NCBI RefSeq assembly: GCF_001005725.1
Contig: NZ_LBIC01000006.1
Coordinates: 186,001 to 250,000, forward strand
Source of the DNA: Sphingobium chungbukense
GTDB taxonomy: Bacteria; Pseudomonadota; Alphaproteobacteria; Sphingomonadales; Sphingomonadaceae
Reading direction: 5' to 3'
DNA length: 64,000 nt
Shown here: piece after piece, positions 10,745 to 19,727 of the stretch
Numbering within the stretch: the first letter of the stretch is position 1
Layout of the letters: every line of letters starts with the position of its first letter
Notes under the pieces: generated by a model
The model's database searches: none
Told to the model about the DNA's origin: nothing
The model's input: only the letters and a program-made list of their open reading frames with translations
Position numbers and translations under genes: made by a program

Positions 10745-11193
10745 GCGAGACGCTGGCACGCTTGCAGGCCGAACTGGGCGTCACCCGCCATTCGGACTGG
10801 CTGACGGTCGATCAGGCTATGATAGATCGTTTCTCCGACGTAACGATGGATCGACAATATATCCATGTCGATCCCATCCGCGCGCGCGAAACCCGCTTCG
10901 GCGGCACGATAGCGCATGGTTTTCTGATTCTGTCCCTGCTGGCCCATCTGGAGCAGAAAATTGCCGAGGCGCGATGCCCCGATGTGCAGATGGGGGTGAA
11001 TTACGGCTTCGACCGCATCCGGTTCGTTGCGCCGGTGCGGGCGGGAAGCCGCATACGCGCCGCCTCCACCCTTGCGAGCGTCAGGGAAAAGTCGCCGGGA
11101 CAATTTGAACAGTCGCTGGATATCCGCGTCGAAGTGGAAGGCGAGGAAAAACCCGCCATCGTGGCGCGGTGGATCACCCAATATTTCATATGA
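10741..11193 (+). CDS. MaoC-like (R)-specific enoyl-CoA hydratase
   Basis: A 150-residue single hot-dog-fold protein. The pattern [12 protein letters not shown] then [15 protein letters not shown] holds the Asp and His expected of hydratase-2 enzymes. The start is GTG 10741, inside the stop of the preceding gene. Its presence beside a crotonase-type hydratase means the operon has two different hydratases, likely giving opposite stereochemistry or serving different intermediates. It could pair with the MFE2-type SDR at 14534. Confidence 0.88.
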   Translation: MSETLARLQAELGVTRHSDWLTVDQAMIDRFSDVTMDRQYIHVDPIRARETRFGGTIAHGFLILSLLAHLEQKIAEARCPDVQMGVNYGFDRIRFVAPVRAGSRIRAASTLASVREKSPGQFEQSLDIRVEVEGEEKPAIVARWITQYFI

Positions 11194-11217
11194 CCTGAAG
11201 GTCTGCCGAGGAGAATT

Positions 11218-12393
11218 ATGATGCAAGACGCCGTTATCGTGTCGGCAGCACGCACGCCGATCGGGCGCGCCTATCGTGGGGCGTTCAACGCGACCCCCTC
11301 CCCCACGCTCGCCGCCCACGCGATCCGGGCCGCGGTGTCCCGCGCGGGCATTGATCCAGCGGAAGTCGACGACGTGCTGATGGGCGCTTCGATGCAGCAG
11401 GGATATCAGTCCACGATCGGGCGAACGGCGGCGATGCGGGCCGGTCTGCCCGTCAGCGTCGCGGGCATGTCGATCGACCGGCAATGCGCGTCCGGCCTGA
11501 TGACGATCGCGACCGCCGCCAAGCAGATCATCGTCGACCGGATGAAGGTGGTCGTCGCGGGCGGGGTGGAATCCATCTCGCTGGTGCAGACGGAGGCGCT
11601 CCGGATCGACGAGGATCCCGAACTGGTGGCGATGGTGCCCGCCATGTTCATGCCGATGCTCCAGACCGCCGAAACCGTCGCGTCGCGCTACGGCATCGGC
11701 CGCGAGCGTCAGGATGCCTATGCCCTGCGTTCGCAGCAACGCACGGCTGCGGCCCAGAAGGAAGGCGCGTTCGACGAGGAGATCGTCCCGGTCGAAGCGA
11801 CCATGACGGTCCGCGACAAGGCCACCGGCGAACAATCGTCGAAGCACGTCACGCTGACCCAGGACGAGGGTGCACGGCCCGAAACCACCGCCGAAGGTCT
11901 GGCCGCGCTCAGGACCGTGGTCGAAGGCGGCACGATCACGGCGGGCAATGCCAGCCAATTGTCCGACGGCGCGGCCGCCGTCGTGGTGATGGACGCCGGG
12001 CTCGCCGCCGAGCGTGGCCTGCGTCCGCTGGGCCGCTATCTGGGCATGGCGGTCGCCGGCACGGAGCCCGACGAGATGGGCATCGGTCCCGTGTTCGCGA
12101 TACCGAAGCTTCTCCAGCGCTTCGGCCTGACCATGGACGATATCGGCCTGTGGGAATTGAACGAAGCCTTCGCGGTCCAGGTGCTATACTGCCAGGACAG
12201 GCTGGGCATTCCCGACGATCGCCTGAACGTGAATGGCGGTGCGATCTCCATCGGGCATCCCTATGGCATGTCGGGAACCCGGCTGGTGGCCCATGCCCTG
12301 ATCGAGGGACGGCGGCGGGGGGTTCGCTATGTCGTCGTCACCATGTGCGTCGGCGGCGGCATGGGCGCGGCAGGGCTGTTCGAGATACTGTGA
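11218..12393 (+). CDS. Acetyl-CoA acyltransferase (thiolase)
   Basis: A 391-residue thiolase that would cleave 3-oxoacyl-CoA with CoA. The nucleophilic Cys is in [10 protein letters not shown] near residue 91, the catalytic His in [11 protein letters not shown], and the second Cys in [12 protein letters not shown] near the C-terminus, all intact. It starts ATGATG at 11218 or 11221 behind a GAGGAG-like leader. Its stop TGA shares a base with the ATG of the next gene. It completes a full beta-oxidation set within one plus-strand run. Confidence 0.92.
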   Translation: MMQDAVIVSAARTPIGRAYRGAFNATPSPTLAAHAIRAAVSRAGIDPAEVDDVLMGASMQQGYQSTIGRTAAMRAGLPVSVAGMSIDRQCASGLMTIATAAKQIIVDRMKVVVAGGVESISLVQTEALRIDEDPELVAMVPAMFMPMLQTAETVASRYGIGRERQDAYALRSQQRTAAAQKEGAFDEEIVPVEATMTVRDKATGEQSSKHVTLTQDEGARPETTAEGLAALRTVVEGGTITAGNASQLSDGAAAVVVMDAGLAAERGLRPLGRYLGMAVAGTEPDEMGIGPVFAIPKLLQRFGLTMDDIGLWELNEAFAVQVLYCQDRLGIPDDRLNVNGGAISIGHPYGMSGTRLVAHALIEGRRRGVRYVVVTMCVGGGMGAAGLFEIL

Positions 12394-13400
12394 TGAAGGC
12401 CCTGCTTTCCGTGGAGCCCGGTGGCCCCGAAACATTGAGGCTGTCGGAAGTCCCCATCCCTGATCCCGGTCCCGGCCAGTTGCGCGTGCGCGTGCTGGCA
12501 TGTGGGATCAATTATCCCGACGTGCTGGTCATCCAGGACAAATATCAGTTCCAGCCGCCACGCCCCTTCGCGCCGGGCGTCGAGGTTTCGGGAACGGTGG
12601 ATGCGGTCGGGGCTGGCGTGGAGGGATGGCGGCAAGGCGACAGCCTCATCGCCACCTTATCCCAATCCAGCGGGGGTCTTGCCGAATATGCGGTTTGCGA
12701 TGCCAAGGACGCGTTCAGGATTCCCGAAGGACGGGATCCAGTAGAAGCCGCCGGGCTTCTGCTCACCTACGCCACCACCATACATGCCCTGGCGGATCGC
12801 GGCGACCTGAAAGAGGGCGAGACCTTGCTGGTCCTCGGAGCGGCCGGCGGCGTCGGCCTTGCGGCGATCGAAGTCGGGAAGGTCATGGGCGCTCGCGTCG
12901 TGGCCGCGGTATCCAGCGAGGAGAAAGCCAAGGTCGCCCTCGCCGCCGGAGCGGATGATGCCATGGTCTACGATCGGGCGCCGTTCGACAGGGATCAGGC
13001 GCGCGCGTTGGGACAGGCATTCAAGGATTTGGCGGGGCCGGAAGGCGCGCATGTCATTTATGATCCGGTCGGCGGCGATTATGCCGAACCGGCACTTCGC
13101 TGCGTCGCATGGGAAGGCCGCTATCTGGTCGTCGGCTTCCCCGCCGGCATCCCCAGAATTCCCCTAAATCTGCCGCTTCTCAAGTCCTGCGATATTCGCG
13201 GCATTTTCTGGGGAGGTTTCGCCCAGCGCGCGCCCGACCATAACCGGCGCAACGTCATGCGCTTGATCGACTGGTGGAGCGCCGGCCGGATCAGGCCAAG
13301 AGTGGATCGGGTCTTCCCCCTTGCCCGGGGAGGCGAGGCGATCGCCAGGCTGGCGAGCCGATCCGCTGTCGGAAAAGTCATCGTCGCGATGGACGCCTGA
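12393..13400 (+). CDS. NADPH:quinone oxidoreductase-type MDR enzyme
   Basis: A 335-residue zinc-free medium-chain dehydrogenase/reductase. The N-terminal MKALL, the ACGINYPDVLVIQDKYQ region, and the Rossmann motif LGAAGGVGLAAIEVGK near residue 147 match quinone oxidoreductase-like and enoyl reductase-like proteins. I place the start at ATG 12393, overlapping the thiolase stop (TGATG); the frame runs on upstream only as a shadow of the thiolase gene. It probably reduces an activated double bond of a pathway intermediate; the substrate is not evident. Confidence 0.88.
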   Translation: MKALLSVEPGGPETLRLSEVPIPDPGPGQLRVRVLACGINYPDVLVIQDKYQFQPPRPFAPGVEVSGTVDAVGAGVEGWRQGDSLIATLSQSSGGLAEYAVCDAKDAFRIPEGRDPVEAAGLLLTYATTIHALADRGDLKEGETLLVLGAAGGVGLAAIEVGKVMGARVVAAVSSEEKAKVALAAGADDAMVYDRAPFDRDQARALGQAFKDLAGPEGAHVIYDPVGGDYAEPALRCVAWEGRYLVVGFPAGIPRIPLNLPLLKSCDIRGIFWGGFAQRAPDHNRRNVMRLIDWWSAGRIRPRVDRVFPLARGGEAIARLASRSAVGKVIVAMDA

Positions 13401-13442
13401 TGCAGAAGATGTCCTGAGGCGAACCGTTGGAGAAGCCCTATA

Positions 13443-14468
13443 ATGAGCAGTAAATTTCAGGCGTGGACGCTGATCGCGCGACCGGAAGGGTTGCCGACCC
13501 GCGATCTTTTCGAGCTACGCGACTTTGAGGACGCGCCGCTCGCCGATGGGGAAGTCAGGGTTCGCAACGATTGGCTCACGGTCGGCCCGGCCATGCGGGT
13601 GCGGATGTCCGCGCAAACGCGCGGATATCTTCCGCCTTATGCGTTGGGCGCCCCGATACCGGGATGGGCGGTGGGCGAAGTCATCGCTTCGCGCGCCCCC
13701 GACTTCAAGCCGGGGGACATGACCCTTCACCAATTCGGCATGCGCGACTTCGGGCAAGGACCTTCGGCCGCGTTCGAAAAGCTGCCTTCGATCGGTTCGC
13801 CCGAAGATTATCTGAACGCCATGGGATCGACGGGCTTCGTCGCCTATTTCGGGTTGCTGGAAATCTGCAAGGCGGAGCCGGGCGAAACCCTTTTCGTGTC
13901 CGGCGCGGCGGGTGCAGTCGGCAGCACGGCCGTGCAGATCGGCAAGGCCATCGGCCTGAAGGTCATCGCCTCCGCCGGCGGCAGCGACAAATGCGCGCTT
14001 CTCAGGAACATCGGGGCAGACGCCGTCATTGACTATAAATCACCCGGATCGCTGGACGAGAAGCTGACGGCGGCCGCGCCCCAGGGCATCGATGCCTATC
14101 TGGACAATGTCGGAGGCGATCATCTTGACGCTGCGCTTGCCAACGCAAACCCGCGAGCAAGGTTCGCGATCAGTGGCATGATCGGCAGCTATAACCAGGA
14201 CCAGGTCGCCGAGACGATGCGCCACCTCAACCGGATCGTGACGCAACGGATCCGGATCGAAGGCTTTCTGCCCTATTCCGACCGCGCCGACCTTCTCGTC
14301 GCATTCCGCGAACGGATGGCGGCGTGGATCGCGAACGGGACGGTTCGCCCATGGCAGGAAGTCCGCACGGGCCTGGGAAGCGTACCGAACGCCATCCAGG
14401 ATCTTTTCGCCGGAGGTTTCACCGGCAAACCCCTTATCCGCCTTCATGCCGACGTTGCGCCCCTGTGA
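13443..14468 (+). CDS. NADP-dependent oxidoreductase, PTGR/CurA-like MDR
   Basis: A 341-residue medium-chain reductase of the leukotriene-B4 dehydrogenase / CurA branch: WTLIARPEGLPT at the N-terminus, GWAVGEVIASRAPDFKPGD, and cofactor motif SGAAGAVGSTAVQIGKAIG near residue 152. This branch reduces the double bond of enones and enals with NADPH. A GGAGAAG site precedes ATG 13443. It follows a different MDR gene by 42 bp; the two share only family-level similarity, so this is not a tandem copy. Confidence 0.87.
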   Translation: MSSKFQAWTLIARPEGLPTRDLFELRDFEDAPLADGEVRVRNDWLTVGPAMRVRMSAQTRGYLPPYALGAPIPGWAVGEVIASRAPDFKPGDMTLHQFGMRDFGQGPSAAFEKLPSIGSPEDYLNAMGSTGFVAYFGLLEICKAEPGETLFVSGAAGAVGSTAVQIGKAIGLKVIASAGGSDKCALLRNIGADAVIDYKSPGSLDEKLTAAAPQGIDAYLDNVGGDHLDAALANANPRARFAISGMIGSYNQDQVAETMRHLNRIVTQRIRIEGFLPYSDRADLLVAFRERMAAWIANGTVRPWQEVRTGLGSVPNAIQDLFAGGFTGKPLIRLHADVAPL

Positions 14469-14533
14469 AGGGGTTTCGTCGCCCCCATGCCGCCGCCGCA
14501 ACCGGCGGGCATAGTCATTGCAAAGGATGATCC

Positions 14534-15436
14534 ATGACAGCCTCCCGCATTTCCCTCTCCCCTCGCGTCGCTCTTGTCACGGGCGCGGGACAAGGGCTGG
14601 GGCGCGCCCACGCCCTCGCGTTGGCCCGGCACGGCGCCATTGTCGCGGTGAACGATCTGTCATGTGAGGATGCGCAAAGCGTTGCACAGGAGATTGTGGG
14701 ATCGGGTGGACAGGCGATGGCGTGCCCTGCCAACGTCGCCGACCCGGACTCCGTGAACGCGATGATCGATAGCGTCATGACCCGCTATGGACGGATCGAC
14801 ATCCTCGTGAACAATGCGGGCATCCTGCGCGACCGGACCTTCGCGAAATCGACGATCGAAGATTTCCGCGCCGTGATCGACGTGAACCTTATGGGATCGG
14901 TCCACTGTACGCACGCCGTGTGGAACCTGATGCGGGAACGGCAATATGGCCGGATCGTCTTCACCACCTCTTCGTCAGGACTATACGGGAATTTCGGTCA
15001 GGCCAATTACAGCGCGGCCAAGATGGGGCTGGTCGGCCTGATGCAGACATTGGCGATCGAGGGAAAACGCCATGGCATTCATGTCAATTGCCTGGCCCCC
15101 AGCGCCGCGACGGGCATGACCAGCGGCCTTTACGACAGCGGCGACCTTGCTCGTCTCGGAAGCGGCATGGTGGCTCCCGCCGTGGTCGCGCTGTGCGCGC
15201 AAGAGGCGCCGACCCGCGCGATCATCCTTGCCGGTGCCGGCCGCTTTGCCCAGGCCCATGTCACCATGACCAGGGGCACCTATCTCAACGGCGAGCAGGA
15301 TATCGCAGCCGCTGTCCTTTCGCATATGGACAGGATCGGCGACCGCGACGGCGATCATGTGCCCGCATCCGGGCCGGAGCAGCACCAGATGGAGGTCGCG
15401 GGGCTGAAACACTTCGCGAATGTCCCCCTCATCTGA
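14534..15436 (+). CDS. SDR of the MFE2 (3R)-hydroxyacyl-CoA dehydrogenase type
   Basis: A 300-residue SDR, longer than the classical 250. TGAGQGLGRAHALALA, NNAGILRDRTF, and YSAAK near residue 159 resemble the dehydrogenase domain of peroxisomal multifunctional enzyme 2, which oxidises (3R)-hydroxyacyl-CoAs in steroid side-chain and branched acyl degradation. About 50 extra residues follow the fold. With the MaoC protein at 10741 it would form a second, (R)-specific beta-oxidation branch. AAGGATG precedes the start. Confidence 0.87.
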   Translation: MTASRISLSPRVALVTGAGQGLGRAHALALARHGAIVAVNDLSCEDAQSVAQEIVGSGGQAMACPANVADPDSVNAMIDSVMTRYGRIDILVNNAGILRDRTFAKSTIEDFRAVIDVNLMGSVHCTHAVWNLMRERQYGRIVFTTSSSGLYGNFGQANYSAAKMGLVGLMQTLAIEGKRHGIHVNCLAPSAATGMTSGLYDSGDLARLGSGMVAPAVVALCAQEAPTRAIILAGAGRFAQAHVTMTRGTYLNGEQDIAAAVLSHMDRIGDRDGDHVPASGPEQHQMEVAGLKHFANVPLI

Positions 15437-15479
15437 TGCTCTTGCAGCCTTCATCCTTTGACGTCGGACATAATATGGC

Positions 15480-17960
15480 ATGACCCGATATGGCGAAGGG
15501 TTTCTGAAGCCCTACAAAGTGCTCGACCTGTGCGATCATCGCGGCCTGTTGGCCGGCCATATGTTCGCGCAGATGGGCGCGGACGTCGTGCAACTGGAAC
15601 CTCAGGGCGGCAACCCCGCGCGTCGGCTTCCCCCCTTCGCAGATAGCTGGCCGTCCGGGGAGAATTCGCTATTCTGGGCGGCCTATGCTGCCGGCAAGCG
15701 ATCGATCGTCGCAGATCCCGGTGCGGAGCCCGCACTGTGGGACCAGCTCCTGCAATCATGCGATATCCTGATCGAGTCCGCCACGCCGGCCGGAGGTCGC
15801 CCCTCCTGGCTCGATCCCCGCGCGCTGGCGGAGCGCTATCCGCGCCTCATCCATATCTCGATCACCCCGTTCGGACTGGAAGGACCAAAGCACGACTGGC
15901 CGGACAGCGACATCACCCTTTGGGCCGCGGGCGGTCCCATGTGGCTGACGCGCAGCCATGACGACCGGCCGCTTCGCATCAGCGTTCCGCAATCCTATCT
16001 GCACGCCGGGGCGACGGCCGTGGGCGCCGCCCTGATCGCGCTCGCCGACCGGGTCAGGAGCGGAATGGGCCAGCATGTCGATCTGGCCGTTGTGCAGACC
16101 CTTCCACAATGCACGCTCGGCGCGGTGCTGGCGGAGGGCGTGGGGCATGACGACTTCGTGCCGCGCCCAAGACCCGGCGGCGAACCCGTACTGGACCTTA
16201 GCGGCAGCGGATCGGTGACGCGAAAGTCCAAATGGCCGCTGTCCGACGGAATGGCCGAGTTGCACCTGGGCATCGGACCCGCCGCCGGCCCGGCATCCAA
16301 CAAGCTGATGGCCTGGATGCGCGAGGAAGGCTGGTATCACCCGATCTACAGCAACTGGGACTGGAGCGGGCTGCACGAGCGGATCATCGGCGGGGAGATA
16401 GGCAGCGCGGACCTCGATTCCGTCCGCTGCTGGGTGCAGTCCTTTCTCGACACGCGGCGCAAGGATGAACTGGTGGAGGTCGCGATCCGCCGCGGCGTTC
16501 GCATCGCGCCGATCCTGACCATCGCTGATCTCATCGACAGCCCGCAATTCGCGGCGCGGGACTTCATGGAGACCATCGAGGGCCCCTGTGGCCCCTACAA
16601 GACGCCCGGAGCCTTTGCCCGTGGCTGCCCCGACGCTTTCGTCCCGCCTTCCCCGGCGCCCCGGCTGGGCGAGCACGACGCGGAAGTCCGCCGCCAATGG
16701 ACGGGCCAAGTGGCGGCTCCCGCGCCGGTCCCCGATTTCGGCGAGGCTGGTGATGGGCCGCTGGCGGGGCTGAAAGTGCTGGATCTTGCCTGGGTCGTGG
16801 CGGGACCGCTGGTCGGCCGCACCCTGGCCGATTTCGGGGCGACCGTCGTCCGGGTCGAATCCTCGCGCCGGGTGGAAACCGCCCGTGTCATGGGACCGTT
16901 TCCGAACGGCGATCATGACGTGCAGCAATCCGGGCTGTTCGAAACCTGCAATGCGGGAAAACTGGGACTGTCGCTCGATCTCTCCAAGGCTGCGGCGCGC
17001 CAGGTCGTTCGCGACCTCGCACAATGGGCCGATGTCGTCGTCGAATCCTTCACCCCCGGCCAAATGGCCAAATGGAACCTGTCCTATGACCAGTTGCGTG
17101 ACGTGAACCCCGCACTGGTCATGGTCAGCACGTCGCTTTCGGGACAGGATGGACCTCATGCGCATTATTCCGGCTATGGGAACCATGGCGCGGCGCTTTC
17201 CGGCTTCCAGCATATCGTCGGCGAACAGGGCGGCCCTCTGGTCGGCCCTTACGGCCCCTACACGGATTTCATCGCGCCGCGGTTCGGGCTGGCTGCCCTG
17301 CTGGCCGCCCTGGATCATCGGCGGTGCACCGGGAAGGGATGCCATCTCGACATATCGCAGATCGAGGCAGGCGTTCAGTTCCTGGCGCCACAGGTCGCAG
17401 CCCATTCGGTGACAGGCGCGGTGCAGGCGGCGATGGGCAACAGAGACGCCGCCATGGCGCCCCATGGCGTGTTCCGTGCGGCGGGCGACGATCAATGGAT
17501 CGCCATCGCGGTGGAAAATGACGCGCAATGGCGGACATTCGCGGAGTTGATAGGCGGGGCGGCCCTCGCCGCCGACCACCGCTTCGCGACCGTGGAAGCG
17601 CGCCACGGCCATGTCGAGGCGCTTGAGCAGATCGTCGAGACGTGGACCAAGGACAAGAATGTCGAATGGCTGGAGGAGAGTTTGTGCCTGCGCGCCATCC
17701 CGGCCCATCGGGTCCAGTCCATCTATGGGCTCGGCGCCGACCCGCAAATGCGCGGTCGCGAGCATCTGATCCGCATCGACCACCCCCTCTCCGGGACGAC
17801 CATGATAGAGGCGGCACCGTTCCGGATGTCGCGCACGCCTGCGCGATACGCGGTCTGTGCCCCACCCTATGGCCGCGACAACGACCATGTCCTCGCCGAA
17901 ATACTTGGCTACGGGAAGGACAGGCTCGAAGCGTTGGCGGAAGCGGACGCGTTGATCTGA
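15480..17960 (+). CDS. Tandem-domain class III (CaiB/BaiF) CoA-transferase
   Basis: An 826-residue protein made of two CaiB-like domains joined near residues 410-425; most family members have about 400 residues. Domain 2 starts GPLAGLKVLDLAWVVAGP and keeps the Asp that aligns with the catalytic Asp169 of formyl-CoA transferase (GPYTDF, about Asp596). In domain 1 the aligned position is Tyr173 (PQSYLHAG), so it looks non-catalytic by hand alignment. Class III enzymes move CoA between acids through an aspartyl-CoA anhydride and act as interlaced dimers; a fused pair could form the dimer within one chain. No strong ribosome site is seen before ATG 15480, so the start is less certain. Confidence 0.88.
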   Translation: MTRYGEGFLKPYKVLDLCDHRGLLAGHMFAQMGADVVQLEPQGGNPARRLPPFADSWPSGENSLFWAAYAAGKRSIVADPGAEPALWDQLLQSCDILIESATPAGGRPSWLDPRALAERYPRLIHISITPFGLEGPKHDWPDSDITLWAAGGPMWLTRSHDDRPLRISVPQSYLHAGATAVGAALIALADRVRSGMGQHVDLAVVQTLPQCTLGAVLAEGVGHDDFVPRPRPGGEPVLDLSGSGSVTRKSKWPLSDGMAELHLGIGPAAGPASNKLMAWMREEGWYHPIYSNWDWSGLHERIIGGEIGSADLDSVRCWVQSFLDTRRKDELVEVAIRRGVRIAPILTIADLIDSPQFAARDFMETIEGPCGPYKTPGAFARGCPDAFVPPSPAPRLGEHDAEVRRQWTGQVAAPAPVPDFGEAGDGPLAGLKVLDLAWVVAGPLVGRTLADFGATVVRVESSRRVETARVMGPFPNGDHDVQQSGLFETCNAGKLGLSLDLSKAAARQVVRDLAQWADVVVESFTPGQMAKWNLSYDQLRDVNPALVMVSTSLSGQDGPHAHYSGYGNHGAALSGFQHIVGEQGGPLVGPYGPYTDFIAPRFGLAALLAALDHRRCTGKGCHLDISQIEAGVQFLAPQVAAHSVTGAVQAAMGNRDAAMAPHGVFRAAGDDQWIAIAVENDAQWRTFAELIGGAALAADHRFATVEARHGHVEALEQIVETWTKDKNVEWLEESLCLRAIPAHRVQSIYGLGADPQMRGREHLIRIDHPLSGTTMIEAAPFRMSRTPARYAVCAPPYGRDNDHVLAEILGYGKDRLEALAEADALI

Positions 17961-18003
17961 TGGCCAGCCGAAGCACGACGCGCCAACGGCACGAGGAATC
18001 GTT

Positions 18004-18633
18004 GTGATCGAATTATATCATTGCGACGGCGCGCGATCGTTTCGCGCGCTCTGGATGCTGGAAGAGCTTCACCTCGAATACAGGCTGCACATGCTGCCCT
18101 TTCCACCCCGGTTCCGCGCGCGTGAATATCTTGAGATAAACCCGTTGGGCACCATCCCGTTCATGATCGTGGATGGGACGGGGATGAGCGAGTCCGCGGC
18201 GATCGTGCACTATCTGGCGGATACGAACCCGGAGGCAGGATTGTCCGTCGCTCCGGTCGATCCTGCCTATCCCGATTATCTGAACTTCCTCCACATGGGC
18301 GAAGCGACACTGACTTTCCCGCAGACGCTCTACCTGCGGTACACCGTGCTGGAACCGCAGCATCGCCGCAATCCACAGGTCGCGGGGGATTATCGACGCT
18401 GGTTCCTCAAACGGCTCGATGGCGCGATGCGCATGATGGCGGGACGAGACTATGCCTGCGGGGATCGCTTCAGCGCGGCGGACATATCGATGGGCTATGC
18501 CATCAAATTCGCACGCGCCCTTGGCCTGGGCGACGATCTGCCACCACCCGCCGTCGACTATTTCACACGGCTCGCGGCGCGCCCGGCCTATCGGCGGGCC
18601 CTCTCGATCGAGCAGGAGAACGCCGTGGAGTGA
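18004..18633 (+). CDS. Glutathione S-transferase family protein
   Basis: A 209-residue protein with an N-terminal thioredoxin-like domain: SFRALWMLEELHLEYRLHM, INPLGTIPFMIVDG with the cis-Pro, and the SES motif in GMSESAAIVHYLAD near residue 62. A helical C-terminal domain follows. The start is GTG 18004 behind GAGGA. Catabolic GSTs in sphingomonads cleave ether bonds, remove halogens or isomerise ring-cleavage products. Which applies here cannot be told. Confidence 0.87.
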   Translation: MIELYHCDGARSFRALWMLEELHLEYRLHMLPFPPRFRAREYLEINPLGTIPFMIVDGTGMSESAAIVHYLADTNPEAGLSVAPVDPAYPDYLNFLHMGEATLTFPQTLYLRYTVLEPQHRRNPQVAGDYRRWFLKRLDGAMRMMAGRDYACGDRFSAADISMGYAIKFARALGLGDDLPPPAVDYFTRLAARPAYRRALSIEQENAVE

Positions 18634-18701
18634 CGGAAACCTCCACGCTCTCGCTGCGCACCAGGCGGCGCCTCACACATTCACCAAGCCGGGACATCAC
18701 A

Positions 18702-19673
18702 ATGCAGACGCGCATCACCCAATTATTCGGTATCCAATATCCCATCATGCAGGGCGGCATGCACTATGTGGGCAAGGCCGAACTGGCTTCGGCCGTGTCC
18801 GAGGCCGGCGGCATGGGCATACTCACCGCGCTGACGCAGCGGACGCCCGCCGATCTGGCGGCCGAGATCGATCGTTGCCGCGCCATGACCGACAAGCCCT
18901 TTGGCGTCAATCTGACATTCCTGCCGGTCGTGAACGCTCCCGACTATCCTGGCTATGTGCAGGTCATCCTGGACAAGGGCGTCCCGGTCGTGGAAACGGC
19001 CGGCAACAATCCCGTCGAATATCTGCCGATGCTGAAAGCGGCGGGGGTGAAGGTCATCCACAAATGCACCGCGATCCGACATGCGTTGAAGGCACAGGCC
19101 ATCGGCTGCGACGCGGTGAGCGTCGATGGCTTTGAATGCGGCGGGCATCCGGGCGAGGATGACGTGCCGGGCCTGATCCTGCTGCCTCTCGCTGCGAAGG
19201 CATTGTCGATTCCGTTCATCGCGTCCGGCGGCATGGCGGATGGCCGGTCGCTCGTCGCCGCGCTCGCGCTGGGCGCCGACGGCATCAACATGGGCACCCG
19301 CTTCGTCGCGACGCGGGAAGCACCCGTGCATGATCGGGTCAAGCAGGCGATCGTGCAGGCAGGCGAACGCGACACCCGGCTTATCATGCGCGCCCTGCGC
19401 AATACGGAGCGGGTCTTGCGCAATCCTGCCGTCGACCGGATTGTCGACGTGGAGCTGGCCCTCGGCGACGATGTGCGGTTCGAGCATATCGCCGAGCATG
19501 TCGCCGGCGTCTATCACAGGGTAATGGTCGAAGGCGAGGTGGAGTCAGGAGCCTGGAGTTGCGGCATGGTGGCGGGGCTGATCGACGACGTGCCCACCGT
19601 CAGGGACCTGATCGACCGCATCGTCGACGAGGCGAGAGCCATTGCAACGGAGCGCCTGAAGGCCGTCTTCTGA
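18702..19673 (+). CDS. Nitronate monooxygenase-like FMN enzyme
   Basis: A 323-residue FMN TIM-barrel protein of the NMO / 2-nitropropane dioxygenase family, which also includes FabK-like enoyl reductases and NADH:quinone reductases. MQGGMHYVG, GVNLTFLP, and DGFECGGHPGEDD near residue 145 mark the FMN site. I start at ATG 18702 because the paralogue at 61999-63000 begins at the same residue (MQTRITKLFGI); a GTG at 18630 overlapping the GST stop would add 24 unmatched residues. In a CoA-ester cluster a reductase role on enoyl-CoA is at least as likely as nitronate oxidation. Confidence 0.86.
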   Translation: MQTRITQLFGIQYPIMQGGMHYVGKAELASAVSEAGGMGILTALTQRTPADLAAEIDRCRAMTDKPFGVNLTFLPVVNAPDYPGYVQVILDKGVPVVETAGNNPVEYLPMLKAAGVKVIHKCTAIRHALKAQAIGCDAVSVDGFECGGHPGEDDVPGLILLPLAAKALSIPFIASGGMADGRSLVAALALGADGINMGTRFVATREAPVHDRVKQAIVQAGERDTRLIMRALRNTERVLRNPAVDRIVDVELALGDDVRFEHIAEHVAGVYHRVMVEGEVESGAWSCGMVAGLIDDVPTVRDLIDRIVDEARAIATERLKAVF

Positions 19674-19727
19674 CGGCACCGCGAGCAACATCGTGCGGCC
19701 GCCGCCGCGCGATGCCGGCGAGGTCGC

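Noticed and set aside
18630..18701. GTG at 18630, overlapping the GST stop, as start of the NMO-like protein
   Set aside because: It adds 24 residues that the paralogue at 61999-63000 lacks; both proteins match from MQTRIT onward.
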